Positions 1 through 9,200 of a stretch of 64,000 bases of DNA are shown here, in pieces. The position numbers and the translations under genes are program-made. Source of the DNA: Poa pratensis (taxonomy: Eukaryota; Streptophyta; Magnoliopsida; Poales; Poaceae); the NCBI GenBank assembly GCA_947311845.1, contig CAMZMU010000116.1, forward strand, positions 3,524,421-3,588,420, written 5' to 3'. Below the pieces are notes generated by a model. That model was not told the DNA's origin. It searched no databases and worked only from the letters and a program-made list of their open reading frames with translations. Each line of letters begins with the position of its first letter. The first letter of the stretch is position 1.

Positions 1-815
1 CATAAAGTCATTTAAATAGAGGAAAATAGGTAGAAAGCGAGAAAATTCCTACTATTTTTTGATTATCCATCATATATGGACTACTTTGTATGTAAATGGG
101 ATGTGTGCCATTTTGCACCTTATTTTTCGTACTTGCTTCACAAAAAAAGTCATTTCTAACACTTAAAAAATGGAAAATTATATTTCTATAAATAATTTGA
201 AAACTCAGTATGGCAACATTATTTCCCATACTAAGATACATATATGTGCCAAATGTGGTCACTTTATCACAAACTATGCTACGAGAATGACCTTAGTTTG
301 GTCATTTGACTTGAAACTTATACCATGTTTATACATGATAAACCTTTTTGTGAAGATTTTTTTGAAAAGTTTGTCGAAACTCAAGTTTATTATTTTTGCT
401 AGCAACTAGTAACATAAAAGGACTCTACGCCAAAGGATTTCTTTTTTAAAGTTTGTTCTCACTTTCTTTGACTTTTTTGAAAAAATGGTCAAAATGGCCA
501 CCATGGCTTTTTAACGAAAGGGGACGAATTTTTCAAACTAGGACACAACCACTACTTGTGTACCTTAAAATGATTTTTTGAAAAATTCAGAGCAAACTAT
601 CACATAGTTATAGTTCAAATTTGAATTACTTTTGAAAAATTGACATAAAATTATTTAAATAGGAAAAAATAGGTAGAAAGCGAGAAAATTCCAAATATTT
701 TTGGACTATCCATCATATATGAACTACTTTGTGTGGAAATTGAATGTGTGCCATTTTGCACAATATTTTTTGTACTTGCATTACGAAAAAGTCATTTTTT
801 GAACTTAGAAATTGA
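1..815. repeat. AT-rich DNA with a ~170-bp direct repeat
   Basis: Bases 1-172 and about 644-815 are two diverged copies of the same sequence in direct orientation, offset by 643 bp. Shared stretches include AGGTAGAAAGCGAGAAAATTCC and TGTGTGCCATTTTGCAC. Nothing in the interval reads as a credible gene. Because it runs into TTTGCCGAG-type repeats at about 829, it is probably the internal flank of a CACTA-type element, but no terminus was found inside the window. Confidence 0.5.
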
Positions 816-824
816 TAAAATACA

Positions 825-985
825 TCTTTGCCGAGAGGGGCACTCGGCAAGATGTTCCTCCGTCACAGCGCCGTCGGTCTGGTCGTCAGGTGCCACGTGG
901 TGAGTCCTTTTGCCGAGACAGAAGATTCGCCGAGTGCATTTTCGTGCATTTGCCGACAAAATGCTCTTTGCCGAGTGGACACGCG
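825..985. repeat. CACTA-like subterminal repeats (TTTGCCGAG motif)
   Basis: TTTGCCGAG or its complement CTCGGCAA recurs at least four times in both orientations within 160 bp (for example near 829, 845, 910 and 968). Short inverted repeats of this kind, with this motif, are typical of the subterminal regions of grass CACTA transposons. No CACTA terminus or 3-bp duplication was identified, so element boundaries are unknown. Confidence 0.5.
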
Positions 986-1308
986 GCGATCGCGACGAAG
1001 AGCCTTGGAGGCACGTACCACTACGTCCGGGACGACCACGGCGCCACCCTGACCACGTCCTTCTCCCAGCCCCTGGCCGGCCTCCCTCCGCTCGGTGGTC
1101 TTGCTGGGTCTGAAGCTCACACTGAGGCCGAGAGGAAAGTCGACCATACACAGGGTGGATCCCGGCGGCTACACGCATGCAGAAGAAGCACGCCGACGGC
1201 TCCGTCACCGTCGACTTGGGCCATCTTTACCGCGACGAGACCCGCCGGGTCTTGGTGTTCCTCCACCTCCCTGCCGTCCGCCACGATCACACGGATACTA
1301 CCGTTATG
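986..1308 (+). pseudogene. vWA-domain (WAV-type E3-like) gene fragment, 5' part, frameshifted
   Basis: Three forward frames in succession carry pieces of one protein: IATKSLGGTYHYVRDD, then LTLRPRGKSTIHRVDPGGY, then GSVTVDLGHLYRDETRRVL followed by FLHLP. This order matches the region after the von Willebrand A domain in plant vWA/RING (WAV-type) proteins, where a GGTY motif precedes a beta-rich segment with a DVGDLYxxEER-like motif. At least two frameshifts separate the pieces, so it is not functional. It follows CACTA-like repeats directly and is cut at 1308 by the TIR element at 1309-3089. A fragment at 3091-3437 is probably its continuation. The family assignment is by motif memory only. 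Confidence 0.5.
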
Positions 1309-1538
1309 AGGATGACTCCAACGGGGCGACGCAAACGGACGCGCGTTTGGTCCGTGTTTGGTCCGTTTGCGTCGGCTACAGGACGCGCGTCCGGCCCAGG
1401 TCCGCCCCTTTCCGGCCACTGGCCCCAACGGCCCGACGCATCCAGTCCGGACAACTTTTTTGTTCTTCCAATATTCATTAAAAACATAGAATTTTGGAGA
1501 TTTACATTGGGAATTTATAATAAAATACGACCTATAAT

Positions 1539-1997
1539 CTAGGCCTTCTCCTCGTCGTCGTCCTCCTCCGGTGGTGGTGGTGGAGTAGCCGGCGCATCGA
1601 TGGCCGGGGGTGGCGGTGGAGATCCCGGCACGTACTCCGGCGCCACTGCCGCTTCTGGTTCCGCGGCGGCCGGAGCCCACCTTGGGTCTGCCAAGGCGAG
1701 CCAAGATTCCCAGGGAGACCAGGGCTCCCAGGGATTGTACGCTGGAGCAGGTGGGCGCGGTGGAGTAGCCGGCATGACTTCCTCCTCCTCCGGCACGGCG
1801 TCCTCCTCCTTCGGCACGGCGTCCTCCTCGGGCACGGCGTCCTCCTTCGGCACGGCGTCCTCCTCCTTCGGGGCGGCGTCCTCCTCGGGCACGACTTCCT
1901 CCTCCTTCGGCACGGCAAGCGCCGCCTGCACGGTCACTGCTTCGTCTTCCCGGTTTGCCATCGGTGCGATGATGAGCAGCGGACCGCGGCGAGGCAA
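1539..1997 (-). CDS. Hypothetical acidic, proline-rich repeat protein inside TIR element
   Basis: An open frame of 152 codons on the minus strand lies inside the 1309-3089 element. The N-terminal third is followed by an imperfect repeat of EEDAVPKEEDAVP-type units (about residues 30-75), then a tryptophan-containing segment (NPWEPWSPWESWLALADPRW) and a proline/acidic tail ending in EEDDDEEKA. There is no known domain. The repeat reflects a GC-rich trinucleotide tract, which also gives long open frames on the other strand, so it may not be translated. It is listed because it is one of two long same-strand ORFs in the element. Confidence 0.3.
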   Translation of the reverse strand: MPRRGPLLIIAPMANREDEAVTVQAALAVPKEEEVVPEEDAAPKEEDAVPKEDAVPEEDAVPKEEDAVPEEEEVMPATPPRPPAPAYNPWEPWSPWESWLALADPRWAPAAAEPEAAVAPEYVPGSPPPPPAIDAPATPPPPPEEDDDEEKA

Positions 1998-2281
1998 CTA
2001 TATAGCCGGCCGTACGCGGTTTTGGAGTAGCCGGGCCGTCGGCCTAATGTGAACGCCGGCCGGCGATCCATCTCCCTACATTAATCTACACTATCTAATT
2101 AATAAGGTGGGAGATCAAGGGCTCCGACCTTGAGGAACGTCCAGCCAGCCACGACCGGGGCCAGCGACGGACTAGCTGGCTCCTCCTCCTCTCTTCTTTA
2201 GTCGCTACGAAACATGTAGCACCGCCGGCGTTGTACCAAAATTGGCCGCACATAGGCGGCGCCGCCGGCGGGGATAGGGCA

Positions 2282-2701
2282 TCAGTTGGAGCCTCCTGCT
2301 CCTGCCGCCTTGGCGGCATCGGCCTTGGCGGCGGCCACAACATCGCGTTGCCGCTTGCGCCTGGCTGCGCGTCTGGCTGTCTCCGCCGCGCGACGTGTTT
2401 GCTCCATCTCGGCCTCCTCTGCCGCGTCTGCGACGGCGCGCGCAGCGGACATAGCCTCCTCTGCGACTCCGGCGACTCCGGCGGCGTAGGCTTCCTCCTC
2501 GGGGTCGTAGACGTCCCCGTAGGCATCCTGCAGAGCCCTCCTCGCCTGATCCGGCAGCTGCGGCCGCGGCGGCTGCGGAATCATTCCGGCCAACGCCGGG
2601 CTCGTCACCATGCGGCGGGAGAAACTGCCGCGGTGGCGCCCTCGCGCGCTCTGACGCGCGCGCTCGACCTGGTCGACTAGATGTTGCGGCGGCGGATCCA
2701 T
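2282..2701 (-). CDS. Hypothetical alanine/arginine-rich coiled-coil protein inside TIR element
   Basis: This minus-strand ORF lies upstream of the acidic ORF in the same element. The start at 2701 (MDPPPQHL) is preferred over a longer open frame reaching 2785 because the upstream part is low-complexity. The protein has a proline-rich middle (GMIPQPPRPQLPDQARRAL) and a long Ala/Glu/Arg helix-forming C-terminus (about residues 65-135), probably a coiled coil. No catalytic motif is visible. A second minus-strand frame overlapping its end (2095-2526) carries SPPAAPPMCGQFWYNAGG, which may be its continuation after a frameshift. Function unknown. Confidence 0.3.
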   Translation of the reverse strand: MDPPPQHLVDQVERARQSARGRHRGSFSRRMVTSPALAGMIPQPPRPQLPDQARRALQDAYGDVYDPEEEAYAAGVAGVAEEAMSAARAVADAAEEAEMEQTRRAAETARRAARRKRQRDVVAAAKADAAKAAGAGGSN

Positions 2702-3090
2702 GCCGGAGAGTGGAGGTGGTGGCCGCCGTGGTTGGGGGAGGAGAGCTAGGGTTTGTGCTCTTGGCCTCGGCCGGCCGGAGCACATTTAAAGAGCTCCACC
2801 GCTCCACTGCTCCACCGCCCACAGTTAATGTGGGGTAGGTGACCGTTGTATCACACTGACACGGGGGCCAAGCGCGGGCCAGGGGCGGACTAGGGCAGGA
2901 CACAAAAGCGCTCCGCTCGCGTCCGCGGCCGACGCATCGGTGGCCCAAATTTGGTCCAAGAATGGGTCGCGACGGACCAAAAAACGGACCGCAGTCCGTT
3001 TGCGTCGCCCCGTTGGGCCGTGTTTTTGTCCCTCGCGGACACGAACGGATACGCGCGGACTCGATGGGTCGCCCCGTTGGAGTCATCCTG

Positions 3091-3437
3091 ACTGCCGAAG
3101 CCGTGTACAGGTACGATCGAGAACCAATTATAAGCCTTGATTTATTATCCATGTAAGTATATATGCAACACATGATTTATCGATCCATCGTCCTGATGCA
3201 TGCAGTATCCCGGGGCATGGAAAAATCACAGACAGTAGGCCAGCGTTTATGGACCGCAAGGGATCAAGAGCAGACGGGTACCCCTTTGGGCACATTCAAC
3301 GGGTGAAGATCGAGCAGGTCCGCGGCGACCATGTCGGCAGCATAAGGAAGATCATGCACGCCGCCGACAACGAGGAGGAGCTTCACGACGCCCGCACCAT
3401 GCTCGCGGGTGCCCTGAAGGTCATGCGATGCCAGTAG
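3091..3437 (+). pseudogene. Possible 3' exon of the interrupted vWA-like gene
   Basis: After the TIR element the sequence reads AVYRYDRE, then from 3249 a 62-codon frame that includes VKIEQVRGDHVGSIRKIM and AADNEEELHDARTMLAGAL and ends at 3437. The second segment resembles the helical region after the vWA domain in plant WAV-type proteins, where Ala-rich helices contain (R)xDxxxxI...AAD...L..AR..L. Order and strand agree with the fragment at 986-1308. A non-coding stretch (about 3130-3245) with ATGCATGCAG just before the frame could be an intron. The call is inferential. Confidence 0.4.
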
Positions 3438-3677
3438 ATGATGCATGTCTTTAATAAGTAGTACTCCGCATGGATGTCGAGTCTAGAGCGAGATTGGCGG
3501 CGGGGCATTGTCCCGGCTGCGGGCTGCCGCCTTCCTTCCGATCGAGGCAGAGGTGGTGGCAGGTCGCTCGATCGCCTCGTTGCATTTTGTGGACCATTTA
3601 AGTTGTACTGTACGTGTTCAGGCGCTAGCTGTTATCTGTACGTTCGATTCCAATATATATTTATCTTAAATATTTTA

Positions 3678-4072
3678 CGGTTTTGCTAAGTCTCAGCTAG
3701 CTGAGACATAGCTTATGTCTCAGCTAGCTGGTCTTCATCTTCCTCGCGACGGCGGCGGCGCCAAGCCGAGCCGGAGCCGCCGCAGCCACGGCTGGCCGCG
3801 GCGGAGGTGAGGAGTAATTTAACTAGGGGGTGCAGGGGTGTGGGGTCGTCGGAGCTGGGGGCGGGGCTTAGAGGGACGGCCGGGGCGGCGGCGGACCGGC
3901 GGTGGGCCGCAGTTGGAGGAGGGCGGGGCGCCGAGGCGGCGCGGGTGACGGCAGCAGGCGGCATGGCCGGCGGTACGTGGCGGCGGGGTTCGCCGGAGTT
4001 GGAGAAGAAGGGGTGACGTCAGTCGACTGAGCCCTAAGCTACGTCTCAGTCGACTGCGTCGTAGACACTCCC
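3678..4072. mobile_element. 395-bp Mutator-like non-autonomous element with 9-bp TSD
   Basis: AATATTTTA occurs at 3669-3677 and again at 4073-4081, a perfect 9-bp target duplication. Between them the ends are imperfect inverted repeats: left TCTCAGCTAGCTGAGACATAGC, right (complement) CAGTCGACTGAGACGTAGC. Each end is itself a small palindrome (CTCAGCTAGCTGAG; CAGTCGACTG). A 9-bp TSD points to the Mutator superfamily. The centre (3740-4015) is very GC-rich and gene-like in composition but has no recognisable product, so it may be captured DNA. Confidence 0.7.
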
Positions 4073-4081
4073 AATATTTTA

Positions 4082-5272
4082 GTGTGTGATGAATATACTT
4101 GCCATAGTTACACAAGTGCAACAATATTGTTAACAACCTAGCTATACCGGCCTAGAGAGGATCAACTCTCACAACAACTGGCGACGACGATCGAGGGATT
4201 GATTCCATAACAAGTTTACAGAGTTTAGCTACAGGTAGTTGGCATAAGCCATTCTTTTATTCGCCAACGATACAAAACGACCATGTTTGTCCCGGACGTA
4301 GTCGAGTATCTATTTAAGGTCGACTAGGCGAAACCCTAGAGTACACACTCATCTCGATTCACCCGCTGTCGGAGCTCTACTACGCTCTTGTGCGCACGTC
4401 ATTGGCATCCATTGTACACCCCTATCAAATCAATACCATAAAGCAGGAGTAGATCTTTACCTCGCTACGAGGGGGCATATACTCCGGATGAATGGGTGAA
4501 AAATCAAGCACTAATTAGGGTGTCAGCGCAGGTGAGGGCAACGCCGTGCCGTCGTCGCCGTCATGTGGCGGTGCTGCGCTGGGATGGGATGGGTTAGCTT
4601 AGGGCAGAAAAATCTACAACATTTGCGGCCGAATATACGGGTCACTACTATTATTGGATTGTTTTTTCAAAATGTACCATCTCTGGGACCAACAACAAAA
4701 GGTTGCACTAATCCGTTGTTTTAAACGCTCTGATGAGCCGGCCCTACTATCAGGACCGACGGCCGTTAGCTGCAACTGTTTGCACTGTGTTTGTGCCTGG
4801 TCAAGATCTAGCCGCTCAACTCGGTTACAAATTTATTTTCAAGATGGTTTCTTCTCCACGACGTGGGTAGCGCTGGGGCTGGCAGCGATGACTAGGATAG
4901 CTGGGTAAAGTAGCAGGCGCTCGCTGTGCCTCGCGTGGTTGCCCAGCTCGACTCCGTGGGGAGCGCGGGGCCGGCGGCCATGGCCAGTGACGAAGGCAGA
5001 GCGTGTACAAGCAGGTGTGGCGCATGTGGACAACACCGGGTGGGAGGCACTGGTGGGGATGTGCGCCGACGGTGGTCGGGGCCGTCGATCTCTATTGCAG
5101 CGTCAAGGGTGGGGTGAGATTGGATAAAATAAAAGAGTGGGCAAGTCTCGGAGATAGATGGCTGACGTGGGAACGGGGCTTCACGGGAGGCCGGTCGTAC
5201 GTGCGCGTGGGCCGCTGCCTTTCCCGTCCGGTCTGCCCACCACAGTGCTTCTCCCGTTAACACATGGTAGAC
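4082..5272. other. Intergenic; no gene recognised
   Basis: About 1.2 kb. Around 4380-4500 there is a stretch resembling a Triticeae retrotransposon leader (ACCATAAAGCAGGAGTAGATC followed by a pyrimidine-rich segment), probably a decayed fragment. Open frames here (up to 123 codons) lie on both strands in GC-rich DNA and match nothing I recognise. Confidence 0.4.
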
Positions 5273-5281
5273 CCTATAGCT

Positions 5282-5926
5282 CCGGCTGTGCGTTCGGTTA
5301 ATTTGGTTAATTCGGTTCGGTTTATACGGTTATACGGTAAATACGGTTTTGATACTTCGGTAAATACGGTTTTGAATAAAAATACGGTTCGGTTTCGATA
5401 ATAACCATTTAATTTCGGTTCGGTTTCGGTAATAACCAAATTAACCAAAGTTGACGCGAATTTTTGAATGACGCCTAAATTTTATGGCCATATATTTTAG
5501 GTTTATGTGTTATATGCAAGACTGGATTGTTGCAGAAGTGAGAAACAATACTAAAAATAATTTTCAGCAAAAATAACGACTTCGGCACTTGAACTCACGA
5601 CCTGTGCGTACGAAATAGTAAGCTCAACGCTCAAACCAGTGGGCTGGGCTGCATTTCTTATTCTGTTTCCATTCCACGGCCTATATAAAGGAGATGGTAA
5701 AGTTGGGCTAAGCCTTAAAGGCATGATTTTGTACTGAACTTGGCCGTTCGGTTTATTTCGGTTAAAACCGAATTGTTTCGGTTTAAAACCGAATTAACCG
5801 AGTGCTGTTCGGTTAGGGATTTTACTAACTGAAACCTAACCACTAACCATTAAAAACCGGACATTCGGTTGCGGTTAGGTTTTTTCGGTTCGGTTTTCGG
5901 TTTCGGTTCGGTTATGCACAGCCGGA
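5282..5926. mobile_element. 645-bp TIR element (TTCGGTT-repeat type) upstream of the NLR
   Basis: CCTATAGCT is present at 5273-5281 and at 5927-5935, a perfect 9-bp duplication (an 8-bp reading is also possible). The element ends are inverted: CCGGCTGTGCG at the left and TGCACAGCCGGA at the right. Both subterminal regions consist of many copies of TTCGGTT and its complement AACCGAA, so the element can fold back on itself. It has no transposase. The TSD length favours a Mutator-like, alternatively hAT-like, non-autonomous element. It lies 302 bp before the NLR start codon. Confidence 0.7.
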
Positions 5927-5935
5927 CCTATAGCT

Positions 5936-6228
5936 ATTAACTGCTGCAGTGTTTATCTGCTATGTTCACACATAGCTATTTGGATTTTATGGTATTTTTA
6001 CAACTATGGTGGCAGCTGAGCATCCATTATTACTCCTTCGCCCACCCACCCTTCTAGCAGATTCCCTCAACGGTCCCATTGTTCCCCACAACAAACCACT
6101 CCAAGTGCAGACTCAGGCGACGACCCAGCTCGAACCCTTCGTCGGCCACTCTTCTCCCAGACCACCCTGCTAGGCGCTCTCTGCTTCACCCACTACGCCC
6201 GGAGAGTGGAGCAGCCGCCGGAGTGGCG
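5936..6228 (+). promoter_or_regulatory. 5' flank / leader of the NLR gene
   Basis: This short stretch between the TIR element and the NLR start is the only unique upstream DNA of the gene; the element therefore sits in or next to the promoter. No clear TATA box was found. The open frame extends back to 6079, but the first 50 codons are rich in Pro/Arg/Ser and do not resemble an NLR N-terminus, so 6079-6228 is read as leader. Confidence 0.4.
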
Positions 6229-9200
6229 ATGGAGGCGGCTCTCGGCTCGGCGACCTCGCTGCTCGGCAAGGTGTGCACGAAGCTGTCCGAGGATCTGGTG
6301 GCGGCGTACGTGGACAGCCTCAAGCTCGGCGAAAACTCGGCGCAGATCAAGGTCAAGCTGCTGCACACGAAAGGCCTGCTGCAGATCGCGCAGGGGAGGG
6401 ACATGAGCGGCGTCTCTGCACTCAAGGAGCTGCTGGTGGAGCTGAGCAGGCACGCCGACCAGGCGGAGGACCTGCTGGATGAGATCCACTACTTCAAGAT
6501 CCATGACAGGCTCCACGGCACCAGCTACGCCACCACCGAAGAGCCCGGGCCGGACCTGTCCGGCGCCGTCCGCCATCAAGCTCTCCATGCCCGCGCTGCT
6601 CTTCGCCACACCGTCGCCAGCTTGCTTCAGTGCTTTTCTTGCTCGCATACACAAGATGGTGCTGATGATTCTGCTCTTGCCGCTGCTACTGCTGATGGTG
6701 GCGCCGCCAACTCTGCTACTGCTGATGGTGACGAACTGCGTTTCGACAGAGTGTCTGTGTCCAGAGACTTGAAGTCGGTGTTAAAGGAAATGCAGGCCAA
6801 CTGTGATATGGTCTCAAGTTTGCTCGGCAACATCCCAAGAAACAACACAACTACAGATGGATCGGCAGTAGCAGTACATCGGCCTCAGGTTGGATCCACA
6901 ATTATACAAGATAAATTGTATGGCAGGAGAGACACGTTTGAGGAAACTGTCAACGGTATCATCAGTGGCACAGAGACTGTTTCTGTTCTTCCTATAGTTG
7001 GTCCAGGGGGCATTGGAAAGACAACTTTCACCCAACACCTCTATAATGATTCAAGGATTGAAAAGAGCTTTGCTGTCCGGGTCTGGGTATGTGTATCGAC
7101 TGATTTTGATGTGCTTAAGCTCACCAGGGAGATCCTTGGGTGCATACCCGCAACTGAAGGAGAAGGAAGCAGCAGTGTTGCCAATGGAACAACCAATTTA
7201 GACCAGCTTCAGAGATCCATAGCACATCGTCTCAAGTCCAAGAGGTTTCTAATTGTCTTGGATGATATATGGAGATGCGGCAGTGAGGATCAGTGGAAAA
7301 CCTTGTTAGCTCCGTTCACAAAAGGGGAAGCCAAAGGAAGCATGATACTTGTCACAACTCGATTCCCAAAGCTTGCAGAAATGATGAAGACACCTGAAAC
7401 ATTAGAACTGGCAGGTTTGGAGTCTGATGACTTCTTCACACTCTTTGAAGCATGTATATTTGGTGAACGCAAGCCTGAGCATTACAAGGACGAGTTAGTG
7501 GGTATTGCACAGAAAATTGCAAAGAAGCTAAAGGGTTCACCACTAGCAGCCAAAACAGTTGGCAGACTATTGCAGAAGAAACTTTCTCAGGAACACTGGA
7601 ATGGAGTTATTAAAAATTACGAGTGGCTAAAGCAGAAAAATGATGATGATATCATGCCATCTTTAAAAATTAGCTACGATTACCTCCCTTTTGATCTGAA
7701 GAAATGCTTTTCATATTTTGGCCTTTTCCCTGAAGATTATCGGTTTGATAATTCAGAAATGAACCACTTTTTTGTTGCAATTGGCATCACAGACTCTACT
7801 CACCAACATGACAGGGATTACTTGGAAGAACTAGTGCATAATGGTTTTTTAATGAAGGGTGTTGATTATAAAGGTGATGAATACTATGTGTTGCATGATT
7901 TAATGCATGAGCTATCTCGGACTGTTTCTGCAGAAGAATGCCTCAATATAAGTGACTTAGGTTTCAGAGCTGCTGACATCCCAAAATCTATTCGACATGT
8001 ATCTATCACCATGGAAAATAGATATGATGGAAACTTTGAGGAAGAAATGTATAAACTAAGGGACATGATAGGCATTGCTAATCTGCGGACTTTGATGATT
8101 TTTAGAAATTATAAAGAAAGAGTCGCCAAGCTTTTCAAAGATGTCTTTAAGGAAATAAACAGTCTGCGTGTCCTAGTTATATCAGTCAAATTACCAGAGA
8201 GTTTCCCACATAGGTTTTCAAAACTTATCCACCTCCAATACCTCAAAATCAGTTCATCTTACAACCAGTCAATGAGTTTACCTAGTACACTCTCAAGATT
8301 TTATCATTTGAAACTCTTGGACCTATATGGCTGGGCTGGTCGTTATTATTTGCCTGAAAACTTTAGCCACCTTGAGAATTTACATGATTTTCGTGCTGAT
8401 AGAGTTCTTCATTCCAATATTCGCAATGTTGGAAAGATCAAGCATCTGCAGAGGCTAAAAAAATTCTATGTTAAGAAGGAAAGCATGGGATTTGAACTGA
8501 GAGAGCTTGGGGCATTGACAGAGCTTGGAGGAGAACTGGAGATATATGGTCTTGAACACGTGGCAACCAAAGAGGATGCTACTGCAGCCAAGCTGATGTT
8601 GAAACAGAATCTAAAGGAGTTGAAATTACTTTGGGACAAAGATCAATCAACTATAGATGATGATATTCTTGATGCTCTTCAACCACACTCTAATCTTAGA
8701 GTACTTACAATTGCAAATCATGGTGGTACCATCGGTCCTAGTTGGCTGTCTCTTGACATCTGGTTAACAAGTTTAGAGACTCTCACTCTAGACGGCGTAT
8801 CGTGGAACACTCTTCCACCTCTAGGGAAGTTACCAAATCTGAAGGTATTCAATTTGAAGAGAAACTCTGGAATGCGCCAGTTTCAATGTGGTGGCACTCC
8901 AGGAAAATGTTTTATGCGCTTGAAGGAAATTAGGTTTCATGAGATGCCAGAACTTGCCGAATGGGTAGTGGAATCTAATTGCCATTCCTTTCCAAGTCTT
9001 GAAACAATTGAATGCATCAATTGTCCCAATATCCGTGTGATGCCCTTCTCGGAGGTATCTTGCACGAGCTTGCGCAATCTTAGAGTTTCTGGTTGCCCCA
9101 AGATGTCTCTGCCCTCCATGCCTCACACCTCCACACTGACAAATTTTGTTATTAAAGAAGCCAATTCAGAAAGGTTGACTTATGATGGAAAGAAATTGTT

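Larger units (their letters stand above)
1309..3089. mobile_element. 1.78-kb TIR DNA transposon, non-autonomous
   Basis: The two ends are a perfect 22-bp inverted repeat: AGGATGACTCCAACGGGG begins at 1309 and its complement ends at 3089. Just inside, both ends carry GC-rich GACGCAAACGGACGCGC-like sequence, so the inverted similarity is longer than the perfect core. The interior holds GC-rich minus-strand ORFs and no recognisable transposase. No convincing target duplication is visible (flanks ACTACCGTT and ACTGCCGAA are only partly alike), so the superfamily is left open (PIF/Harbinger or Mutator-like). The element interrupts the vWA-like relic. Confidence 0.75.

Noticed and set aside
792..1208. 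138-codon minus-strand ORF and overlapping frames over the CACTA/vWA region
   Set aside because: Shadow frames of GC-rich DNA; the plus-strand pieces match a protein family, the minus-strand ones do not.
1296..3099. 9-bp target duplication ACTACCGTT / ACTGCCGAA for the 1309-3089 element
   Set aside because: Only 6 of 9 positions match and the left copy is not adjacent to the TIR; not used to assign a superfamily.
6079..6228. Upstream ATG of the NLR frame giving 50 extra residues
   Set aside because: The extra part is Pro/Arg/Ser-rich and unlike NLR N-termini; the ATG at 6229 has better context and gives a standard CC start.
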